Below, piece by piece: positions 1-9,200 of a DNA stretch of 64,000 nt; position 1 is the stretch's first letter; each line of letters starts with the position of its first letter. The notes beneath the pieces are model-generated. The model was not told where the DNA came from. It did no database searches and saw only the letters and a program-made list of their open reading frames with translations. The stretch lies in the NCBI GenBank assembly GCA_963760125.1, contig CAVXBV010000009.1, positions 68,754 through 132,753 of the forward strand, written 5' to 3'. The position numbers and the translations under genes are program-made. This stretch comes from RYN-111 sp963760125 (GTDB lineage Bacteria > Actinomycetota > Actinomycetes > Mycobacteriales > SCTD01).

Positions 1-181
1 CAGTCTGATGCTCGGCTTCACCGCCGTGGTGGACGGCACCGCCGTACCCGTCGCGCGGGACGGTGAGCTGGAGGACGCGCGCTGGTTCACGAAGACCGAG
101 CTGCAGGACGGGACGGCGATGCTCCCGACCCCGGTGTCGATCGCCTACAAGCTCATCACCGACTGGTTGTCTGACACCTGA
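1..181 (+). CDS. nudC: NAD+ diphosphatase (NudC-type Nudix hydrolase), C-terminal fragment
   Basis: The window opens inside this gene; the frame starts at base 2 and the last 59 residues run to TGA at 179-181. The piece contains SLMLGF, then DGELEDARWF and LPTPVSIAYKLI, which is the characteristic C-terminal end of NudC enzymes (NADH pyrophosphatase, removing NMN from NAD(H) and from NAD-capped RNA). The Nudix box and zinc finger lie upstream of the window. In M. tuberculosis nudC neighbours mrx1 and uvrD2, as here, which supports the call. Partial only because of the window edge. Confidence 0.8.
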   Translation, partial: SLMLGFTAVVDGTAVPVARDGELEDARWFTKTELQDGTAMLPTPVSIAYKLITDWLSDT

Positions 182-203
182 GCCACAGGGGTACGTCGCA
201 CCG

Positions 204-1004
204 GTGACCACCGCCACCCAGCACGCCAAGGACGCCCACAACAGCGACGCCGCCGAGTGGGGGGCGCGCGCCGGCATCGTGGCCCGGGGGCTGGTCTGGC
301 TGGTGGTCGGCCTCCTCGCGGTCCGCGTGGGCCTCGGCGGTGGGGGACGGGCCGACCGAGACGGGGCGCTGGCGGCGCTCAAGGACGGGCCGTTCGGCTC
401 GGTGCTGCTGGTCGCCATGGCGGTCGCGTTCGCGGCGCACGCGGGCTTCCGGGTGCTGGACGCCTGGGTGGGGCACCGGGACGAGGACGACGACCGCAAG
501 CGCCTGCTCAAGCGCGCCTGGTCGGGGTGCCGCGTCCTCGTCTACGGCTTCTTCGCCGTGAGCACCGTGACGTTCCTGCTCTCCGGGCCGGGGAGCGACG
601 ACGCCAGTGGCCCGACCGGACGGGTGATGGCCGCTCCCTTCGGCCGGACCGTGGTAGGGCTGGTAGGGCTCGGCGTGGCCATCGGGGGTCTGGTGCAGGG
701 GGTCCGGGGGGTCCGCACCGACTTCACCGGCAAGCTCGACATGCCTTCGGGCCGGATGGCCGGCGTCATCAAGGCGGCCGGCAGCGCGGGGCTGTGCGGT
801 CGGGGGATCGTGTACGTCCTGATCGGCTCGTTCCTGGTCCAGGCGGCCGTGCGCTACGACCCGGAGAAGGCGAAGTCCCTCGACGACGCCCTCAAGACGC
901 TCGCCGCCCAGCCGTTCGGCACGGTGATGCTGCTCGTCACCGCCGCCGGCCTGCTGTCCTTCGCGACCTGGTCGTTCCTCGAGGCGCGGTACCGCGACAT
1001 CTGA
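204..1004 (+). CDS. DUF1206 multi-helix membrane protein
   Basis: 266-residue integral membrane protein built from three repeats, each a pair of hydrophobic helices, the pattern of the DUF1206 family common in actinobacteria and of unknown function. Each repeat begins near a short amphipathic stretch (for example around AAPFGRTVVGLV and AAQPFGTVMLLV). The frame is open further upstream to base 63, but that stretch is the nudC 3' end read out of frame, so the GTG at 204, 22 bases after the nudC stop, is chosen. It ends one base before the convergent gene to its right. Function cannot be inferred. Confidence 0.85.
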   Translation: MTTATQHAKDAHNSDAAEWGARAGIVARGLVWLVVGLLAVRVGLGGGGRADRDGALAALKDGPFGSVLLVAMAVAFAAHAGFRVLDAWVGHRDEDDDRKRLLKRAWSGCRVLVYGFFAVSTVTFLLSGPGSDDASGPTGRVMAAPFGRTVVGLVGLGVAIGGLVQGVRGVRTDFTGKLDMPSGRMAGVIKAAGSAGLCGRGIVYVLIGSFLVQAAVRYDPEKAKSLDDALKTLAAQPFGTVMLLVTAAGLLSFATWSFLEARYRDI

Positions 1005-1005
1005 G

Positions 1006-1584
1006 TCACCAGCGCACGGCCGGACGCTTCGGGTCCTCCGCCCGTACCAGCACGTCGGCCAGCTCGCCCGGGCGCACCTCGGCGTCGTACGTCGCGAACG
1101 CGGGCAGCTGCCAGGCCGGTACCTCGCGGCGCAGGAGGGCGGCGGGCGACAGGGCGACGTGCACGGTGAGCTCGGTCGGCAGGCCCAGGCCCTGCAGGAA
1201 AAGGCCGTGCACCAGCCGCACGCTGCGGTCGGGGAGGGGAACCAGCGAGGCGCGTGCCGAGCGGTCGCGGTCGACGTCCCAGAGGGCAGGGAGGTAGGCG
1301 TCGTCGCGGTCGAGCACCTCGCGGCGCAGGGCCGCGTGGTCGAGCCAGCCCTCCAGGAACGCCTGGGCGTCCTCGCGACCGTAGGTGAACCGCTCACCGG
1401 CGGGCCGGAAGTAGCCCTCGGCGGCGATCACGACCGGCACGCGGCCGAGGGTGGTGAGGGCCCCGGCCACGGCGTGGGCGAGTGCGCCGGTCGTCGCGCC
1501 GTCCAGCAGGACCCGCGGGGCGCCGACCAGGTCCGCCCGGTCGGCGATGCCCTGCGCGAGGACGGCAGGAGTGACCGGGGTCAG
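1006..1584 (-). CDS. Uridine-kinase-like protein with degenerate P-loop
   Basis: About 192 residues resembling actinobacterial proteins annotated as uridine kinase: a degenerate phosphate-binding segment (VLLDGATTG), then a middle part around RPAGERFTYGREDAQAF, and the end LPAFATYDAEVRPGELADVLVR. The usual GxxGxGKS/T loop is not preserved, so kinase activity is doubtful. The first ATG/GTG in frame is the GTG at 1470, but the reading frame is open upstream and the upstream part carries the expected N-terminal third. A CTG at 1584-1582 overlaps the stop of the preceding ANTAR gene (CTGA), and I take it as the likely, translationally coupled start. If it is not used, the protein is 154 residues from 1470. 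Confidence 0.6.
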   Translation of the reverse strand: MTPVTPAVLAQGIADRADLVGAPRVLLDGATTGALAHAVAGALTTLGRVPVVIAAEGYFRPAGERFTYGREDAQAFLEGWLDHAALRREVLDRDDAYLPALWDVDRDRSARASLVPLPDRSVRLVHGLFLQGLGLPTELTVHVALSPAALLRREVPAWQLPAFATYDAEVRPGELADVLVRAEDPKRPAVRW

Positions 1585-2423
1585 TGGCCGCCGGCCAGCT
1601 CAGGCGGCAGCGGGACGCCCTTGTCGGTGGCGGACGCCACCACCTCGCGGGCCAGGTCGTGGACCTTGCGGCCGCGGGCGCGGGCGACCTTCCGCAGCCG
1701 CTCGAAGGCCTGCCGCGGGCTGCTGCCCTGGCGCTCGGTGAGCACGCCGATGGCCTGCTCGACCACGACGCGCGCCGCGAGCGCGTGCTCGAGCTGCTTG
1801 ACGGACAGCCGCAGCTGGGCCAGCTCGTCCGCCGGCTCCTCACCGCGGGTGGGGCGGCCGGTCGGGGTCAGGTCGGCGGCGAGCAGGTCGGCCAGCACCA
1901 TGGCGCTCGTGAGGTCCTCGCTGTGGTCGCCGTCCACCTCCCAGCCGCCCTGGGGGTCGCGACGGATGACCAGCTGCTCGTTGACCAGTGGTCCCAGCTG
2001 GGCGGCGATGACCTGCGCGAGCTGGGTGAGCACGCCGATGGCCTCCTCGGAGACGGCGACGCCACCGCGGTCGATGCCACACAGCGTCGCGACGACGCGG
2101 CCGTCGGCGTCGGTGACCGGGACGCCGACGTACGACTGGATGCCGAAGGCCTCGCGGGCTGGGGCCTCGCGATAGGCGGGGTCGTTCGCGGCATCGGCGG
2201 TGCTCGAGGGCGCGCCGGCGAGCAGCCGGTGGCAGAACGAGTCGGTGCGGGCTCGGGTGACGCCGGGCTCGACGCCCGGCCACTCGGCCTTGGCATGGAC
2301 CTTCTCGAACGTGAACGCGTCGTCGGTGAGGCCGCCGAGGAAGACGACCTCCATGTTGAGCAAGGTCGCCGCGGTCGCCAGCACCGCGTCGACCGCAGGG
2401 TGGTCGAGGTGGGTGGTGGGCAC
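1581..2423 (-). CDS. GAF-ANTAR response regulator
   Basis: 280 residues. The N-terminal ~165 residues form a GAF domain (FCHRLLAG, then YVGVPVTDADGRVVATLCGID), and the C-terminal ~65 residues an ANTAR RNA-binding domain (QLEHALAARVVVEQAIGVL, followed by QAFERLRKVAR). ANTAR proteins bind paired stem-loops in nascent RNA and act as antiterminators; GAF domains sense a small ligand. The frame is open to 2471, but the GTG at 2423 has a GAGGAG ribosome site 7 bases upstream and is preferred over the weaker upstream ATGs. The gene to its left appears coupled to it. No ANTAR target stem-loop pair was recognised nearby. Confidence 0.85.
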   Translation of the reverse strand: MPTTHLDHPAVDAVLATAATLLNMEVVFLGGLTDDAFTFEKVHAKAEWPGVEPGVTRARTDSFCHRLLAGAPSSTADAANDPAYREAPAREAFGIQSYVGVPVTDADGRVVATLCGIDRGGVAVSEEAIGVLTQLAQVIAAQLGPLVNEQLVIRRDPQGGWEVDGDHSEDLTSAMVLADLLAADLTPTGRPTRGEEPADELAQLRLSVKQLEHALAARVVVEQAIGVLTERQGSSPRQAFERLRKVARARGRKVHDLAREVVASATDKGVPLPPELAGGH

Positions 2424-2520
2424 GCGCGTCTCCTCAGGGCCTGGCGTCGGGTTGATCATCGATTGTCGCACCCTGCGGACCCCGAACGGGTGGAGTTCAC
2501 CCCACCAGTTGTCGTCTGGC

Positions 2521-2763
2521 TCAGACGGCGAGCTTGTCCTTCACCTGGCCTAGAGAGGGGTTCGTGAGCGCGCTGCCGTCGGGGAACACGACGGTGGGAA
2601 CGGTCTGGTTGCCACCGTTCACGCTCATGACGTAGTCGGCGGCAGCTGGGTCCTTCTCGATGTCGACGACGGCGTAGCCCACGCCCTCGCGGTCGAGCTG
2701 CTTCATCAGCCGGTGGCAGTACCCGCACCACTCGGTGCTGTAGATGGTCATCTGCTCGGGCAC
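2521..2763 (-). CDS. mrx1: Mycoredoxin (glutaredoxin-like)
   Basis: 80 residues with the glutaredoxin fold signature: MTIYSTEWCGYCHRL near the N terminus (active-site CGYC), TVPTVVFPDGS (cis-proline loop) and a final helix. Mycoredoxin-1 reduces mycothiol mixed disulfides in actinobacteria. The GTG at 2763 has GAAGGAG 8 bases upstream; an in-frame ATG lies at 2751. It is divergent from uvrD2, an arrangement also seen in M. tuberculosis (Rv3198A/Rv3198c). Cytosolic; no signal peptide. Confidence 0.92.
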   Translation of the reverse strand: MPEQMTIYSTEWCGYCHRLMKQLDREGVGYAVVDIEKDPAAADYVMSVNGGNQTVPTVVFPDGSALTNPSLGQVKDKLAV

Positions 2764-2861
2764 GGCCGGCTCCTTCGAGGGTCAGGTGAGGGGGTCTTGC
2801 TGCCCACAACCTCACCGGACCGTTCCCTCTTCCCGTCGGTCCCGTGTAGCAGGATGTCGCG

Positions 2862-4893
2862 GTGACTCCCGAGGACCTGCTCGCCGCGCTCGACCCGGAG
2901 CAGCGCGCGGCCGCGGCCGCCACCACGGGTCCGGTCTGCATCCTCGCCGGTGCCGGGACCGGGAAGACCCGCACGATCACCCACCGCGCGGCGTACGCCG
3001 TGCAGACCGGCGCGGTCCCGGCGTCGGCCCTGCTCGCGGTGACCTTCACCGCACGGGCAGCGGGAGAGATGCGCACCCGGCTGCGCCAGCTCGGTGCCGA
3101 GGGCGTCCAGGCCCGCACCTTCCACGCCGCCGCCATGAAGCAGCTGGCGTACTTCTGGCCGAAGGCCGTCGGCGGCGCCCCTCCCACCCTGCTGACCAAC
3201 AAGTTCCAGCTCGTGGCCAACGCCGCCGCGCGCGCCCGGCTGCGACCGGGCACCAGCGAGCTCCGCGACCTGCTCTCGGAGATCGAGTGGGCGTCCTGCA
3301 CGCTCACCACTCCCGAGCAGTACGTCGCGAGGTCGGCCGGTCGCAAGCCGCCCTTCGACGTCGCGGACGTCGCGGCGGTCTACGCGGCGTACCGCGACCT
3401 GAAGACCGCCCAGGGGCTGGCGGACTTCGACGACATGCTGATGTACACCGCCGGCATCCTGGAGGAGCACACCGACGTCGCGCGGGAGTTCCGCGAGCGC
3501 TACCGCTCGTTCGTCGTCGACGAGTACCAGGACGTGACGCCGCTGCAGCAGCGGCTGCTCGACGCCTGGCTCGGTGACCGCGACGACCTGTGCGTCGTCG
3601 GCGACGCCCAGCAGACCATCTACTCCTTCACGGGCGCGACGCCGACGTACCTCCACGGCTTCCGGGCGCGCTTCCCGGCGGCCGTCGAGGTGCGGCTGGT
3701 CCGGGACTACCGCTCCACGCCGCAGGTGGTCGACCTGGCCAACGCGGTGCTGGCCACGGTCGAGGACAAGCTCGACCTGCGCGGCCAGCGCCCGGCCGGT
3801 CCGGAGCCGCGCTTCGAGGAGCACCCGGACGAGGCGGCGGAGGCCACCGCCGTCGCGCGCCGCTGCCGCGAGCTCATCACCGGCGGCACGGCACCGTCCG
3901 AGATCGCGGTGCTGTACCGCATCAACGCCCAGTCGGCGGCGTACGAGTCGGCGCTGTCGCAGGAGGGCGTGCCGTACGTCCTGCGCGGCGACGTCCGGTT
4001 CTTCGACCGGCCCGAGGTGCGCGAGGCCGTGGTGCTCCTGCGCGGCCAGGCGCGTGCCGCGGACGACGCGCCGGAGGCCCTGCCGGACGCGGTGGCCAGC
4101 GTGCTGTCGGTGAAGGGCTGGACCCCGGAGCCGCCGGCCTCCTCGGGCGCGGTCCGGGACCGCTGGGAGTCGCTCGCCGCGCTGCACCGGCTGGCCGTCG
4201 ATCACGCAGACCTCACCCTCGGGGCGTTCGTCGCCGAGCTCGAGGAGCGCGCCGCCGCGCAGCACGCACCCTCCGTGGACGGCGTCACCCTCGCCTCCCT
4301 GCACGCCGCCAAGGGCCTCGAGTGGGACGCCGTGTTCGTCATCGGCCTGGTCGACGGGACCCTGCCGCTCGTCCACGCCGACACCCCGGCGCAGGTCGAG
4401 GAGGAGCGCCGCCTGCTGTACGTCGGGGTGACCCGAGCGCGCGAGCACCTGTCGCTGTCGTGGGCGCTGGCCCGGTCCCCGGGAGGGCGCGCCTCCCGCC
4501 GGCCGTCGCGCTTCCTCGACGGGTTGATCCGCGGCGTCGTGTCGGCGGCTCCCGCGCCCCGGCCGACCCGCGCGTCCCGGGGCAGCGCCCCGATCACCTG
4601 CCGCATCTGCGGCGCGGTCCTCAACGCGGCCGTCGACAAGAAGCTCGGTCGCTGCGCCGGCTGCCCGTCCGATCGCGACGACGCCCTGTACGACGCGCTG
4701 CGCGCGTGGCGGGCCGAGCGGGCCAAGGGCCTCGGGCCAACCGGCGTACTGCGTGTTCACCGACGCCACCCTCGCCGCGATCGCCGAGCAGAAGCCCGGG
4801 TCGGTGTCCGCGCTCGTGAAGATCCCGGGAATCGGGCAGGCCAAGCTCGACAAGTTCGGCGAGGACGTCCTCGCCCTCGTCTCCGCCTCCTGA
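2862..4893 (+). pseudogene. uvrD2: ATP-dependent DNA helicase UvrD2, frameshifted in the C-terminal HRDC domain
   Basis: SF1A (UvrD/PcrA) 3'-5' helicase used in DNA repair. Visible motifs: Q-motif LDPEQRAA, Walker A AGAGTGKT (residues 29-36), motif II VVDEYQDV (about 210), motif III GDAQQTIYSFTGA, motif V LASLHAAKGLEWDAVF and motif VI LLYVGVTRARE. These are followed by a four-cysteine segment (CRIC...CAGC, from about 580) and an HRDC domain as in UvrD2. Near 4737 (gggccaa where gggcaa fits) one extra C shifts the frame. The correct HRDC continuation (AYCVFTDATLAAIAEQKPG...) follows in the next frame to TGA at 4891-4893. The unshifted frame would run as nonsense to 4931. The motor is intact. 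Starts at GTG 2862. Sequencing error or a real C-terminal change are both possible. Confidence 0.88.
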
Positions 4894-4940
4894 CCAGCCG
4901 GCGCCGCCGGTCGACGGCACCCGCGGACTGAGGAGTTTGG

Positions 4941-4979
4941 GTAATTCGGTTGCACATCCCGGGAGGACGGTCCTAACCT
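4941..4979 (+). promoter_or_regulatory. Putative whiB7 promoter with AT-rich element upstream of the -35
   Basis: TTGCAC (4950-4955) and TAACCT (4974-4979) are separated by 18 bases and fit an actinobacterial housekeeping-type promoter. TAATT sits directly upstream at 4942-4946, an A/T island in very GC-rich DNA. WhiB7 proteins bind A/T-rich sequence next to the -35 with their AT-hook and autoregulate, so this layout fits an autoregulated whiB7 promoter. Start of transcription would be near 4986. Inferred from pattern only. Confidence 0.5.
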
Positions 4980-4991
4980 CCCAAGGACCTC

Positions 4992-5016
4992 GTCGGACGC
5001 CCCCGGGCGCCCCGAC
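4992..5016 (+). promoter_or_regulatory. Leader stem-loop upstream of the whiB7 uORF
   Basis: GTCGG (4992-4996) pairs with CCGAC (5012-5016), and an inner GCCC pairs with GGGC around a two-base loop. It lies just after the predicted transcription start and before the leader ORF ribosome site. Role unknown; may stabilise the leader or take part in alternative folding. Confidence 0.3.
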
Positions 5017-5042
5017 ACCGACTCGACCGAAGGAGGTGCGCC

Positions 5043-5264
5043 GTGAAGAACACCCTGAAGACCAGCGGGACCGACAGCACGACCACCTCCGTGGCGTGGG
5101 TCGGCTCGACCGGATCGCGTGAGCGCTTCGGCATCGCGCCGTACGCGTCGGTCCACGGCACCGGTCTGCCCTTCGCCGGTACGGCGATGGCTGCGGCTCT
5201 CACCGACGGCACGGCTCGCCCGGACGCCGACGGGATCCCCCGACCTCGAGGACGACAGCGCTGA
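5043..5264 (+). CDS. Leader ORF (uORF) of whiB7, 73 residues
   Basis: Starts at GTG 5043 with a strong AAGGAGG ribosome site (5030-5036), begins MKNTLKTSGTDSTTTSV and ends at TGA 5262-5264, about 20 bases before a strong intrinsic terminator. No recognised domain; rich in Thr, Ser and Gly. In mycobacteria and in Streptomyces wblC, translation of a leader ORF is known to control read-through of a terminator ahead of whiB7, and the position here is what that mechanism requires. It may therefore act as a translated sensor rather than encode a functional protein. A standalone small protein cannot be excluded. Confidence 0.6.
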   Translation: MKNTLKTSGTDSTTTSVAWVGSTGSRERFGIAPYASVHGTGLPFAGTAMAAALTDGTARPDADGIPRPRGRQR

Positions 5265-5287
5265 CACCAGCGCAACGCCCCTCGAGG
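5244..5287 (+). promoter_or_regulatory. Candidate antiterminator: two CCTCGAGG copies
   Basis: CCTCGAGG occurs at 5244-5251, inside the end of the leader ORF, and again at 5280-5287. The second copy includes the first bases (GAGG) of the terminator 5' arm. The two self-complementary copies could pair with each other and block terminator folding. A ribosome finishing the leader ORF at 5262 would cover the first copy. Read from sequence; pairing is inference. Confidence 0.4.
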
Positions 5288-5325
5288 CCGTGGAACCCGT
5301 CACCGGGATCCACGGCCTCTTTCGT
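5284..5325 (+). terminator. Intrinsic terminator in the whiB7 leader
   Basis: Perfect 11-base-pair stem GAGGCCGTGGA / TCCACGGCCTC (5284-5294 with 5309-5319). After one mismatch it extends by CCCG/CGGG to a four-base TCAC loop, and TTTCGTT follows. It lies between the leader ORF stop and whiB7, 170 bases before the whiB7 start, so whiB7 expression should need read-through. Confidence 0.8.
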
Positions 5326-5494
5326 TGTCCCACTCCGTTCCGCTCCCGGACCGGCCCGACCAGCACGACGGCAGCACCACCGCCAGCACCACCGACCGGC
5401 GCGACCCGCCGACCCCGCCCCACCTGAGCACCACCCGGTTCCGCCCGGCGACACCCCCGCCCCCGGAACCACCGTCACGAGGAGGTGACACCCG

Positions 5495-5866
5495 ATGTCC
5501 ATCACGACTTGCTCCGCCCTCACCCCGTCCCCGAACGTCGATCGCCACGAGCTGCCCGACCCGCTCGCGTGCACCGACATCGACGAGGCCTGCCGCCTCC
5601 TCGCCCCCGGGACCGAGCTCCCCTGCCACGCGGTCGACCCCGACCTGTGGTTCGCGGAGTCCCCGGTGGACGTCGAGACGGCCAAGGCGCTCTGCGCCCC
5701 CTGCCCCCTCCGGACCGCCTGCCTGTCGGGCGCGCTGGAGCGGCGGGAGCCGTGGGGCGTCTGGGGTGGCCAGCTGGTCCTCCAGGGCGTCGTCGTCCCG
5801 CGCAAGCGGCCCCGGGGTCGGCCCCGCAAGGACGCCGCTCCCGTCACCGAAGGTGCCGCTGCGTGA
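5495..5866 (+). CDS. whiB7: WhiB7-type iron-sulfur transcriptional regulator
   Basis: 123 residues. Four cluster-ligand cysteines at 44, 67, 70 and 76 (CAPCPLRTAC), then the turn REPWGVWGGQ, then the AT-hook RGRPRK at 107-112 that separates WhiB7 from other WhiB proteins. WhiB7 binds the region-4 end of the housekeeping sigma factor and activates intrinsic antibiotic resistance genes after ribosome stress. ATG 5495 has GAGGAGG about 10 bases upstream. Close to uvrD2 as in mycobacteria. Expression is probably controlled by the promoter, leader ORF and terminator upstream. Confidence 0.93.
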   Translation: MSITTCSALTPSPNVDRHELPDPLACTDIDEACRLLAPGTELPCHAVDPDLWFAESPVDVETAKALCAPCPLRTACLSGALERREPWGVWGGQLVLQGVVVPRKRPRGRPRKDAAPVTEGAAA

Positions 5867-5917
5867 GCACCACCCCACCCGTCCCACTCGTGATCTACCT
5901 CGTCAGGAGGCTCCGTC

Positions 5918-6085
5918 ATGAACACCGTGCTGAACGCCGCGCTGGCCCGTGAGCTGATGGCCGACCGGCAGCGGGAGGCGCAGGCCCAGGCCCGCGTCCG
6001 CCGGCTGGTCGCCGTCCGTCGTTGGCAGCGGCGCGCGGAGGAGGCGAACCGTCAGGTCCGCCTCGCCCGCCTCGCCGTCCGCTAG
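5918..6085 (+). CDS. Small basic helical protein downstream of whiB7
   Basis: 55 residues, MNTVLNAALARELMADRQRE..., ending RLARLAVR, rich in Arg, Ala and Gln and predicted as one or two amphipathic helices. A CAGGAGG ribosome site lies about 8 bases before ATG 5918. It starts 51 bases after whiB7 in the same direction and ends just before a strong terminator, so it is probably the last gene of the whiB7 transcript. No family recognised. It may be a WhiB7-linked small nucleic-acid or ribosome-binding protein, but that is speculation. Confidence 0.55.
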   Translation: MNTVLNAALARELMADRQREAQAQARVRRLVAVRRWQRRAEEANRQVRLARLAVR

Positions 6086-6117
6086 GACCAGCGCACCGCA
6101 CGTCCCGCACCCAGACC

Positions 6118-6156
6118 GACAGCGCCCCCGGACCCTGAGGGTCCGGGGGCGCTGTC
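6118..6156. terminator. Long perfect hairpin, likely terminator of the whiB7 transcript
   Basis: 18-base-pair stem beginning GACAGCGCCCCCGGACCC with a three-base TGA loop. It lacks a clear U-run, but its position 32 bases after the last gene of the whiB7 transcript supports termination. Confidence 0.75.
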
Positions 6157-6238
6157 GTACCTGGTCTCCCTCAGGTGCGTGAGCGCCCTCAACACGTTGG
6201 GGGATGGCACCGCCCGTGCGCGCTCGCAGGCTGTGCCG

Positions 6239-9200
6239 ATGATCATGCTTCCCCGCCGAGGCTCGGTCCTGCTCGTCGCTGGCGCGGTGGCTCTCACCGG
6301 CCTCAGCGCGTCCGTGGTCCCGGCGGCGCGTGCGGGCGAGGCCACCGTCCTCCCTGCTGCGGACGGGTACGTCGACGCCAGCAGCCCGGGGTCGTCGTAC
6401 GGCGCCCTCACCCGGCTGCGGGTGGACAGCGACCCGGCGGTGCGCAGCCACCTGCGGTTCGACCTCTCGTCGGTGGGCGAGGCGGTGAGCCGAGCGGTCC
6501 TCGATCTCACGCCGACCAGCGCTCTCGCGGCGGGGTTCGACGTCCGGGCCGTGCAAGAGGGAACCACCTGGACGGAGGGCGGCCTCACCTTCGCGACCGC
6601 CCCGCAGGTGGGCCAGGTCGTCGTGTCGTCCGGGCCGGTCAGCACGGGCAACGTCGTGTCGCTCGACGTGACCGCCCTCGTCCGCGGGACGACGCTCGAC
6701 CTGGCGCTCACCGGCCGTTCGACCATCGCGCTGTCCCTGGCCAGCAGGGAGAGCGCAACCCCACCGGTGCTGCGCTTGGACACCCTCGCCGACCCTGCCC
6801 CGGTGAACCAGGTGCCGCCGGCCCTGTCAGGGACCGCGCAGCAGGGCAAGGCGCTGGTCGTCGACCCCGGCATCTGGCTCGGGGCGGTCCCGCTGGTCTA
6901 CTCCTTCTCCTGGCGGCGCTGCGATGACGCGGGCACGGTCTGCGAGGTGCTGGCCGGCGAGAGCGGAAGCGCGCACACCCTCACCACCGCGGACGAGGGT
7001 CACCGGATCGTCGCTCTCGTCACGGCCACGAACGGCGCGGGTTCGGCCACCGCCCCGAGCGCGCCGTCCGCGGTCGTCGTGCCGAAGCCCGCGCCGTCGC
7101 GCGACCAGGTCGTGCTCGCCGCCGGAGACATCGCGTGCGGAGACCTGAGCCGCGGGTCGGCCTGCCGCCAGCAGGAGACGGCCGAGCTGCTCGTCGCCCA
7201 CCAGCCCGATGCCGTCCTCCCGCTCGGGGACACGCAGTACGAGTGCGGCGACCCGACGGACTTCACCAGCTACTACGGCCCGTCCTGGGGTCGCGCGCTC
7301 GCGGTCACCCGCCCGGTCCCCGGCAACCACGAGTACACGACGACCACCAACACGACCAACAACTGCTACAACCGGCCGGCCGGCGCGCCCGGCTACTACG
7401 GGTACTTCGGCGACGCCGCCTCGCCCGCCGAACCGGGCTGCCGGGTGGCCTGCCGCGGCTACTACAGCTACGACCTCGGCGACTGGCACCTCATCGCGCT
7501 CAACTCGAACTGCGGGAGGGGGGTCGCCTGCGCGGCGAACGGGCCGCAGGGCACGTGGTTGCAGGCGGACCTGCAGGCCCACACCGGTCAGTGCACGCTC
7601 GCCTACTACCACCACCCGCGGTGGTCGTCGGGGCAGGAGGGGCCCATCGAGTCCGTCGGCCCGCTGGTCCAGCTGCTGTACGACGCGGGCGTCGACGTGG
7701 TCCTGAACGGCCACGACCACGACTACGAGCGGTTCGCGCCGATGGACCCGGCCGGTCAGGTCGATCCGGTGCGGGGGATGCGGGAGTTCGTCGTCGGCAC
7801 CGGCGGGCGAAACCTGACCAGTCAGGTCGCCGTGGCGAACGGCAGCGAGGTCCGCGACGCCTCGACGTTCGGCGTCCTGAAGCTGGTGCTCGCGGCCACG
7901 TCCTACCGCTGGGAGTTCCTGCCCGTCACGGGATCCGGGCCGTTCCGGGACGCAGGGAGCCAGCCGTGCCACAGCGCCCCGGCCACAGACCGGACGCCGC
8001 CGTCCGCGCCGGCGGGTCTGGTCGGTGCTGCGGCGGGGCCGCGCGTGGACCTCGACTGGGACGCTGCTCGGGACGACGTCGGCGTCGTGGCCCATCGGCT
8101 CTACCGCGACGGCGCACTGCTGGCGACCGCCGGCGATCCCACGGGGTACGCCGACGCCACTGCCGGGTTCGGCACCGTGCACACCTACGCCCTCACGGCG
8201 GTGGACGCCGCCGGCAACGAGTCCTTGCCTTCGGGGTCGGTGCGCGTCGTCACCCGCGCGAGCCCTGCCGGGTCCTCGCTGCTCGAGGACGGGTTCGAGA
8301 CCGGGACCTTGACCGCGTGGTCGAGCGCCAACGGGTTGCAGGTGCAGCGCGACCTCGTGGACCGGGGCCGGTGGGCGGCGCGGTCGGTCGCCGGGCCGGC
8401 CGGGTCGTCGTACGCCTCGGCGCTGTTCCCTCAGGTGGCCGAGCTGTGGGCCCGCGAGCGGGTGCAGCTCAGGTCGCAGGGGAGCGCGCTCGCCCTGCTG
8501 CGGCTGCGCAACGCTCTCGGGACCACGGTGCTCACGGTTCAGCTGTCGAGCAAGGGCCTGCTCCAGTACGTCGACGAGGTGCACGCGGTCACCCGTACCA
8601 GCACCGTGTCCCTCGACGTCGGCGGCTGGCACACGCTGGACCTGCACGCGGTGGTCGGGAGCCCTGGACGCGTCGAGCTGTCCCTCGACGGCGTCGCCGT
8701 GCTCGCCGGTGACGACGACCTCGGCCTCTCCGGTCTGGCGCGCGTGTACGTCGGGGAGACCAACAGCAGCCACACCGGTGAGCAGATCATCGACGAGGTG
8801 TACGTCGGGACCGTCCCCCCGCCCGTCCCGCTCGCGACCTCGCTGGCGCCGACGGCGGGCACGGATGCCACCGGCGCTTCGCGCGACCTCACCCCGGCGG
8901 ACCTCAGTGCCCTCGAGGCCTCCGACGGCGTCCGTTACGCGGTGGCGGGCGCCTGGGGTGGGAGCGTCGTCGGCACCACTGCCGACCTCACGGGGTCCAC
9001 GTGCTGGGGCGAGCAGACCTGCTGGGCCGTCGGTGCCAAGGGAGTCGTCGTCCGCACCCAGGACCGGGGTCGCTCGTGGTCCGCGACCACCGTCAGCAAC
9101 AGGGACCTGACGGCGGTGGCGTTCGTCGACGCGAACCGGGGGCTCGCGGTCGGGCAGAAGGGCGCGGTCCTGCAGTCGACCGACGGCGGCTGGACCTGGC

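Noticed and set aside
5325..5921. 198-codon plus-strand frame overlapping whiB7
   Set aside because: Out of frame with whiB7, Pro/Arg/Ser-rich, no ribosome site, begins at the terminator; a shadow frame.
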